NCBI GenBank assembly: GCA_020721025.1
Contig: DYNO01000192.1
Span: 1 to 5,877, forward strand
Length of the DNA stretch: 5,877 nt
DNA from: Thiomargarita sp.
Lineage (GTDB): Bacteria > Pseudomonadota > Gammaproteobacteria > Beggiatoales > Beggiatoaceae
Direction of reading: 5' to 3'
Below the pieces are notes generated by a model. The model did no database searches, was not told the origin of the DNA, and saw only the letters and a list, made by a program, of their open reading frames with translations. The number at the start of each line of letters is the position of its first letter. Positions within the stretch are counted from its first letter, which is position 1. A program made the translations under genes and the position numbers. Below, piece after piece: positions 1 through 3,994 of this stretch.

Positions 1-1
1 T

Positions 2-127
2 AAAGTAGGAATAGTCGCGACCAGAATCAGCGAGACTTTAAACGCACGTAAGAGTCATTTAAGACTTGAGTTATCAAGCAGTGATGTTGACGACGTGAAT
101 AACGTTTGGTTTTCTACAAACGCTTAA
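2..127 (+). CDS. Possible 3' end of an unrecognised upstream gene (partial)
   Basis: Frame 2 is open from the left edge to a TAA at 125-127, about 41 codons, while the other two forward frames are soon closed (TAG at 6-8, TAA at 1-3 and 49-51). The deduced tail is hydrophilic and ends in an acidic patch (SSSDVDDVNNVWFSTNA). I do not recognise the family. An open stretch of this length can arise by chance, so this is tentative. The stop lies 36 bp before the left copy of an inverted repeat (163-184). That spacing would suit the end of a transposase gene before an insertion-sequence terminus, but nothing in the residues proves it is a transposase. Confidence 0.3.
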   Translation, partial: KVGIVATRISETLNARKSHLRLELSSSDVDDVNNVWFSTNA

Positions 128-162
128 CGATATTTTTAAACTTTACTTTTTTACTGAGTTTG

Positions 163-184
163 AAGATGTCAAATCGGTTCTATA
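163..184 (+). repeat. Left copy of 22-bp perfect inverted repeat
   Basis: The 22 bases beginning AAGATGTCAAATCGGTTC and ending in TATA are the exact reverse complement of 537-558. Allowing one mismatch, the match extends outward to 159-184 against 537-562. Beyond that, weaker similarity persists on the outer side, including AGTA in both copies (152-155 and 566-569). On the inner side similarity stops abruptly at 184/537. A sharp inner edge and a decaying outer edge are what two outward-lying element ends would show. The copy encodes the KMSNRFY residues just before prenyltransferase homology begins. Confidence 0.85.
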
Positions 185-507
185 TTAATCAATTTCCTGA
201 TTTTGAAGCAGATCGTGCCGCGGGCAAGAGAAATTGGGTGGTGCGTTTGGGACGAGAACAGGCGCGACCCTATTTTAACTACATAATTTTAGCAAGTTTT
301 GGCATGATCCTGCTGGGTATTGGATTACAACAACTTCCTATTTTGACAGGATTGGCAGGGTTCGCACTCCCATTGGGCTTCAAAGCGATGCATATTTTAC
401 AAATACATTATCAACAAAAACATCAACTTATTCCAGCAATTCAGGCGACAATTGTATTACACAGTGTCGTGAGTTTGTGGCTCACCTTTGTATTTTTATT
501 ATCTTGA
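166..507 (+). pseudogene. UbiA/MenA-type prenyltransferase, C-terminal fragment only
   Basis: UbiA-family enzymes are integral membrane proteins of about 290-300 residues that attach a polyprenyl chain to an aromatic acceptor in quinone synthesis (MenA acts on dihydroxynaphthoate, UbiA on hydroxybenzoate). This frame encodes the second Asp-rich motif and the lysine/arginine stretch after it (NQFPDFEADRAAGKR; DxxxD binds the Mg-diphosphate), then three hydrophobic segments (YFNYIILASFGMILLGIGL, a segment near LPILTGLAGFALPLGF, and the C-terminal VVSLWLTFVFLLS). These fit the last three of nine helices. The first Asp-rich motif and six helices are absent. Frame 1 upstream has stops at 49, 67, 82, 88 and 100, so the missing half is not simply out of view in frame. 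ATG 166 lies inside the left inverted repeat and lacks a good ribosome binding site; an in-frame TTG at 106 is also possible. Homology seems to begin at about base 184, the inner edge of the repeat. As encoded it should be inactive. MenA-like is more likely than UbiA proper, judging by motif 2, but this is not certain. Confidence 0.72.
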
Positions 508-536
508 AATACAGACCAACCACATTTTAGTTATTT

Positions 537-558
537 TATAGAACCGATTTGACATCTT
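537..558 (-). repeat. Right copy of 22-bp perfect inverted repeat
   Basis: This is the reverse complement of 163-184 and begins 29 bp after the TGA stop of the prenyltransferase fragment. The two copies bound a 352-bp interior, or 404 bp overall with the one-mismatch extension. No transposase frame follows it before the kinase gene, so on this side it is a solitary end or a very short remnant. I saw no convincing target-site duplication outside or inside the pair, although both inner edges are TATA. Confidence 0.85.
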
Positions 559-591
559 TAAATAGAGTAGATTAAGCCATTCCTATTTTCA

Positions 592-624
592 CAGGAAAAG
601 CACAAAATACTTTCCTGCTTTTTT
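592..624 (+). terminator. Probable rho-independent terminator, plus strand
   Basis: CAGGAAA (592-598) pairs perfectly with TTTCCTG (611-617) across a 12-nt loop and is followed by C and a run of six T. The stem is short and only moderately GC-rich, and TTTCC at 611-615 can also pair with GGAAA at 624-628. On the minus strand no T-run follows the stem, so it should stop transcription from the left rather than from the kinase gene. It lies 84 bp after the stop of the prenyltransferase fragment. Confidence 0.55.
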
Positions 625-688
625 GGAAATGGTGACTTGTTTTAATTAACCGCTAAAACGAATTAGTTCACGCATCTGCACATTTTGT

Positions 689-709
689 GTTAATGTTTAT
701 TAACTTTTT
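689..709 (+). terminator. Weak AT-rich hairpin with T5 tail
   Basis: GTTAAT (689-694) and ATTAAC (699-704) form a perfect six-pair stem with a GTTT loop, directly followed by TTTTT (705-709). Only two pairs are G-C, so the hairpin is weak. It may be a backup terminator guarding the convergent end of the kinase gene, or chance in AT-rich DNA. No U-tailed hairpin was seen for the kinase transcript itself on the minus strand between 731 and 508. Confidence 0.25.
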
Positions 710-731
710 AGGATCGGCAAGGATAAACCTG

Positions 732-3692
732 TTATTTAGTTTCTAATTCTAATTCCAAAGCTGATCTTGCCTGATTGATTTCCGTGGGTAAAATTTCTTC
801 GATGACGCGAGTCGCCTCTTCAATACGTTCATGTTGCCCATGATGTTCAAGCTCTTGGCAAAGACGTACCAAGTTAGTCGCGCCGAGATTGGCACAACTT
901 CCTTTGAATTTGTGAGCAGCAAGATGCAATTTCTGCCCATTCTTCGCTTGCACCGCAGTTTTCAATTCATTTACATACTTGGGCAACTCTTGAAGAAACA
1001 AGCCAATAATTCGTTGTAATCCTTGCGATTTCATACAACTTCGCAAATTATCTAAAACTTCAGTGGCAAGAACAGGTTTTTTTGGATGAAGGGGATGAAT
1101 AGAATCATGAGATTTAGCGGATTCTTTGGATTTCAAAGACACTGTTGTCGCAGGTGATGGAGTGACCGGTAAATAGCGCGCCAAAACAATCTGTAAATCT
1201 TTTAGATTCATCGGCTTAGTTAAGTAATCATCCATCCCAGCAGCAATACAGGCTTTGCGATTATCTGCCATTGCATCCGCAGTGAGCGCGATGATTGGGA
1301 TATGTTGCGAATTGTCTTTTTCGAGCGCGCGGATGATGCGGGTTGTACTAAAGCCATCTAATTCAGGCATATAACAATCCATAAAAATCAAGTCGAAGCT
1401 GTATTGCTTTAAATGACGTAAGACTTGAGTCCCGTTCTCAGCGACAATGACTTGACAACCCAACTGTTGCAGCATGGCGCAGATAATTTTTTGATTAATC
1501 AGATTATCTTCAGCAAGTAAAATTTGCTTACTCTGCCAGTGAGACATGATGACATGGGGCAGGCTATAGGGACGGGCAGTTGATGGTTGCAAAACTTCCC
1601 CATGCAATACCAATAAACATTTCAATAAATCGGACAGCGTGATCGGTTTATTGAGGCAATAATCGGCTAACTCGGTTACAGGGTTATCAACCCGATGATT
1701 GATAAACGCAATTTTTAAGCCTTGCTGCGCGAGTTCATCACACAGTTGCATAACAGATTGTGGCTGATCTTCCATCAGTTTCAATTCGATCAGAATCGCT
1801 CTAGGTTTTTCAGACTGTTGTGCAGCTTGTTGTTGAGCCGAGCCGAGCGTGGTGGCGATGATAGGGCGCATTCCCCATATTTTCAGTTGTTCCTGCAAGA
1901 TAGAAAGCAACGGCAAATGCTCGCTGACGACAATCACTTGTCGATTTTTTAGCTTTTGTGCTGGTTCGGGAAGATAGGGCGAAACTATCGGTGTGTTTGA
2001 GACTCTCAAAGGGAGCTCGAACCAAAAGCAACTCCCTTTTTGCTCATCGCTGTTTAACCCCATGTTTCCGCCCATGATCTTAATCAGTCGTTGCACAATC
2101 ACCAGACCGAGTCCCGTCCCGCCAAACCGTCGGGTAGTCGAACTGTCTGCTTGAGAAAACGGCTGAAATAACCGGTGCTGTTGGACTTCACTGATGCCAA
2201 TTCCCGTGTCAGCGACTTCAAAACGCAGCAACAAGTCGTTTTTTCGAGACATTTCTGTGTTACTGCATACTGATAACGTGACATAGCCGGTTTGCGTAAA
2301 CTTAATCGCGTTACTCAGCAGGTTGCTGAAAATTTGTCGTAACCGATTGGGATCGCCAATGAACATCTTAGTAAAATGTTGGGGACAGTGCAGCAGTAAT
2401 TCCAAGTTTTTGCTATAAGCACTCTGGGAAAAAACGCTAATCATGTCTTCCAATAACGTTTGCAAGTCAAACTCGATGGATTCCAAAACCAATTTACCGG
2501 CTTCGATTTTAGAGAAATCCAAAATATCATTGATTAACGTGAGTAGCACATCGCCAGATCGATGAATTACTTCGATATAATGCTGTTGTTCGGGAGTCAG
2601 CGAGGTACGTTTTAGCAATTCAGTTGTACCCAATACGCCGATCATCGGAGTACGAATCTCGTGGCTCATGGTGGCAAGAAAATCACTTTTGGCACGATTG
2701 GCTTGTTCCGATTCCACTCGCATGATTTCAGCGATTTGTAGTGCGGATTGTAGTTTAGCCTCGGCTTGCTTTTTCTCGGTGATATCGGTTGCAACGGTCA
2801 AACTGACAACGCGCCCATTATTCCACAAGATCGGTTGATTTTCCACTTCAAACCAACGTTGCAGTCGTTCATCAAAACGTTCCCAATGAATGCTATGGAT
2901 GCTTTCACCTTGAGAATTAATGAGTTGTGGCATATTACACTCTGGGCAGGGATAAGTTTGCGAAGGTGGCATGATAGCTTCCCAGCAACGTTTGCCAACC
3001 AATTGATCGCCATAGAGTTCTTTTGTATAGTTGTTGACAAAGAGGATGCGATGACTTTCTACATCCACGACATACACTGCCGAATCAATGTGATTGAGAA
3101 CGGAGGTGAACTGCTGTTGCAATGAAAGCAATTGATTTTGTTTTTCATTGAGTTCTTCAGTGTAGCGCGCCAGCAGGTGTAGTTCATGGTGGGATTTCAA
3201 CATAAAACGAATTGCGTTACGAAACCGGGTGGTCTGCAATTCCGTCTTACTCATGTAATCATTGATGTCGTAACAAGTCATGACTTTTTGCTCCGGCACC
3301 ATCCCCGGTTGTCCAGTCAACACTGTCAGGCGCATCAACGTGTACTGCAATTGTTTACGAATATAATCAATCAGTTGTAACCCAGCATCGTCTGTTTCCA
3401 TCACAATATCGATCAAGGCAATCGCGGTATCTGGATGACTTTGTAGAATCTCACAAGCCTCTGCCATAGACATTGCGTGCAACAATTGTAGTGATTTGCC
3501 ATCGAACTTAAAATTTTTCAGAATGAGTGCAACAATTTGGTGAACATCTTGCTCATCATCGACAATCAACAACTTCCATGTTTCAGAAAGGGGAGAGAAA
3601 CGTCCCAAGGTGGCAAACGATGGAGTGATAGAATGAGAAACTGTTGCCAGTTGCGCGATATCACCACTTTGTTCTTGTTTGTACAGTTTCAT
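732..3692 (-). CDS. Soluble hybrid histidine kinase: REC-PAS-HisKA-HATPase-REC*-REC-HPt
   Basis: A 986-residue tripartite sensor kinase without membrane segments, so probably cytosolic. Residues are numbered from ATG 3690-3692. Receiver 1 (about 40-164) has Asp45/Asp46, phospho-acceptor Asp95, Thr126 and Lys149. A coiled linker follows, then PAS (about 196-306) with Cys236, Cys249 and Cys252. HisKA (about 336-400) carries the H-box His344 in ATMSHEIRTPM. The ATPase domain (about 446-562) has N-box Asn457/Asn461, DTGIGI at 495-500 and GGTGLGL at 524-530. A second receiver (about 584-696) is degenerate, with Glu636 at the phospho-acceptor place. The third (about 722-839) is intact: Asp729, Asp772, Thr804 and Lys826. 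HPt (about 876-981) has His927 in HKFKGS. By analogy with the BarA/ArcB/EvgS class, phosphate would pass His344 to Asp772 to His927 and then to an outside regulator; the input signal is unknown. ATG 3692 is preferred because GGTGA lies 5 nt upstream. TTG (3702-3704) or GTG (3699-3701) would add four or three residues. It ends in TAA at 732-734, convergent with the plus-strand fragment. Confidence 0.93.
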   Translation of the reverse strand: MKLYKQEQSGDIAQLATVSHSITPSFATLGRFSPLSETWKLLIVDDEQDVHQIVALILKNFKFDGKSLQLLHAMSMAEACEILQSHPDTAIALIDIVMETDDAGLQLIDYIRKQLQYTLMRLTVLTGQPGMVPEQKVMTCYDINDYMSKTELQTTRFRNAIRFMLKSHHELHLLARYTEELNEKQNQLLSLQQQFTSVLNHIDSAVYVVDVESHRILFVNNYTKELYGDQLVGKRCWEAIMPPSQTYPCPECNMPQLINSQGESIHSIHWERFDERLQRWFEVENQPILWNNGRVVSLTVATDITEKKQAEAKLQSALQIAEIMRVESEQANRAKSDFLATMSHEIRTPMIGVLGTTELLKRTSLTPEQQHYIEVIHRSGDVLLTLINDILDFSKIEAGKLVLESIEFDLQTLLEDMISVFSQSAYSKNLELLLHCPQHFTKMFIGDPNRLRQIFSNLLSNAIKFTQTGYVTLSVCSNTEMSRKNDLLLRFEVADTGIGISEVQQHRLFQPFSQADSSTTRRFGGTGLGLVIVQRLIKIMGGNMGLNSDEQKGSCFWFELPLRVSNTPIVSPYLPEPAQKLKNRQVIVVSEHLPLLSILQEQLKIWGMRPIIATTLGSAQQQAAQQSEKPRAILIELKLMEDQPQSVMQLCDELAQQGLKIAFINHRVDNPVTELADYCLNKPITLSDLLKCLLVLHGEVLQPSTARPYSLPHVIMSHWQSKQILLAEDNLINQKIICAMLQQLGCQVIVAENGTQVLRHLKQYSFDLIFMDCYMPELDGFSTTRIIRALEKDNSQHIPIIALTADAMADNRKACIAAGMDDYLTKPMNLKDLQIVLARYLPVTPSPATTVSLKSKESAKSHDSIHPLHPKKPVLATEVLDNLRSCMKSQGLQRIIGLFLQELPKYVNELKTAVQAKNGQKLHLAAHKFKGSCANLGATNLVRLCQELEHHGQHERIEEATRVIEEILPTEINQARSALELELETK

Positions 3693-3693
3693 A

Positions 3694-3703
3694 GACTTCA
3701 CCA
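3694..3703 (-). promoter_or_regulatory. Ribosome binding site that decides the kinase start
   Basis: Read on the minus strand, the sequence before ATG 3692-3690 is TTGGTGAAGTCT. GGTGA matches the 3' part of the Shine-Dalgarno consensus (AGGAGGTGA) and ends 5 nt before the ATG. The in-frame TTG and GTG candidates overlap or abut this element and have no comparable site before them, which favours the ATG. Confidence 0.55.
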
Positions 3704-3768
3704 AAAGATGAAAAATTCATGAGAGAATGAGTTGGAGCATGATGAAAGACAATCTAATTCCTTGAATT

Positions 3769-3778
3769 GAAACGTTTC
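3769..3778. promoter_or_regulatory. 10-bp palindrome GAAACGTTTC, possible operator
   Basis: GAAACGTTTC is its own reverse complement, with a central CG flanked by AAA/TTT. This is the general shape of LacI/GalR-family operators (for example PurR- or CcpA-type sites with AAACGTTT cores). It lies about 80 bp downstream of the predicted transcription start and about 77 bp before the kinase ATG, so it could act as a roadblock site. No LacI-type regulator gene is in the window, and the site may be accidental. Confidence 0.25.
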
Positions 3779-3865
3779 CTTGGGTCACTCACTATTTTTC
3801 AATTGTGAAGTAGCTGCTATGGATATCAGTAGAATTCATTGGTCAAACGAGTGAGTGTTGGAGAA

Positions 3866-3874
3866 ATTATAACA
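3866..3874 (-). promoter_or_regulatory. Extended -10 promoter for the kinase gene
   Basis: On the minus strand the sequence reads TGTTATAAT, a perfect TGnTATAAT extended -10 element. The hexamer 17 bp upstream (TCAGTC) is a poor -35, which is usual for extended -10 promoters. Transcription would begin near 3859, leaving a leader of roughly 167 nt before ATG 3692. A TTGACC at 3841-3846 (minus strand) could be the -35 of a second promoter, but only weak -10 matches follow it. Confidence 0.5.
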
Positions 3875-3994
3875 CTGTTGCAATGTCAGACTGATTACAA
3901 ATTGATTGAATCATGCCTAGTTCTGTAGAGAGGCAAATATATTTTATTCGTTATTTCATTAATTTATACACCCTACCTGACTAAGCTCAGACCC

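Larger units (their letters stand above)
3693..3994. other. 302-bp intergenic region upstream of the kinase
   Basis: No credible gene lies here on either strand. It contains an extended -10 promoter facing the kinase (3866-3874), a 10-bp palindrome (3769-3778) and an 8-bp inverted repeat (CACTCACT at 3786-3793 with AGTGAGTG at 3850-3857). The AT-rich tract at about 3937-3967 lies upstream of the promoter on the minus strand. Just after the stop of the right-hand gene there is a short CTGA/TCAG stem without a T-run. No clear terminator separates the two genes, so some read-through into the kinase leader is possible. Confidence 0.6.

Noticed and set aside
87..116. TTGACG as a -35 box driving the prenyltransferase fragment
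   Set aside because: No -10 element lies at an acceptable distance; TTTCTA at 18 bp is a poor match, and the site may lie inside an upstream coding frame.
163..558. Inverted repeat pair read as an invertible switch giving alternative C-termini
   Set aside because: If 185-536 is flipped in thought, the frame running through the left repeat meets a stop within about 13 codons, so no alternative protein end is encoded. Kept only as a lesser alternative.
508..731. CRISPR array, tRNA or small RNA gene in the intergenic regions
   Set aside because: No regularly spaced repeats, cloverleaf arms or CCA end were seen here or in 3693-3994.
2766..3125. 119-codon plus-strand frame opposite the PAS and receiver linker of the kinase
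   Set aside because: Antisense to conserved domains and no family motif, so treated as a shadow.
3972..3990. Stem-loop just after the stop of the right-hand gene (CTGA/TCAG) as a terminator
   Set aside because: Only four standard pairs, and no T-run follows on the minus strand.
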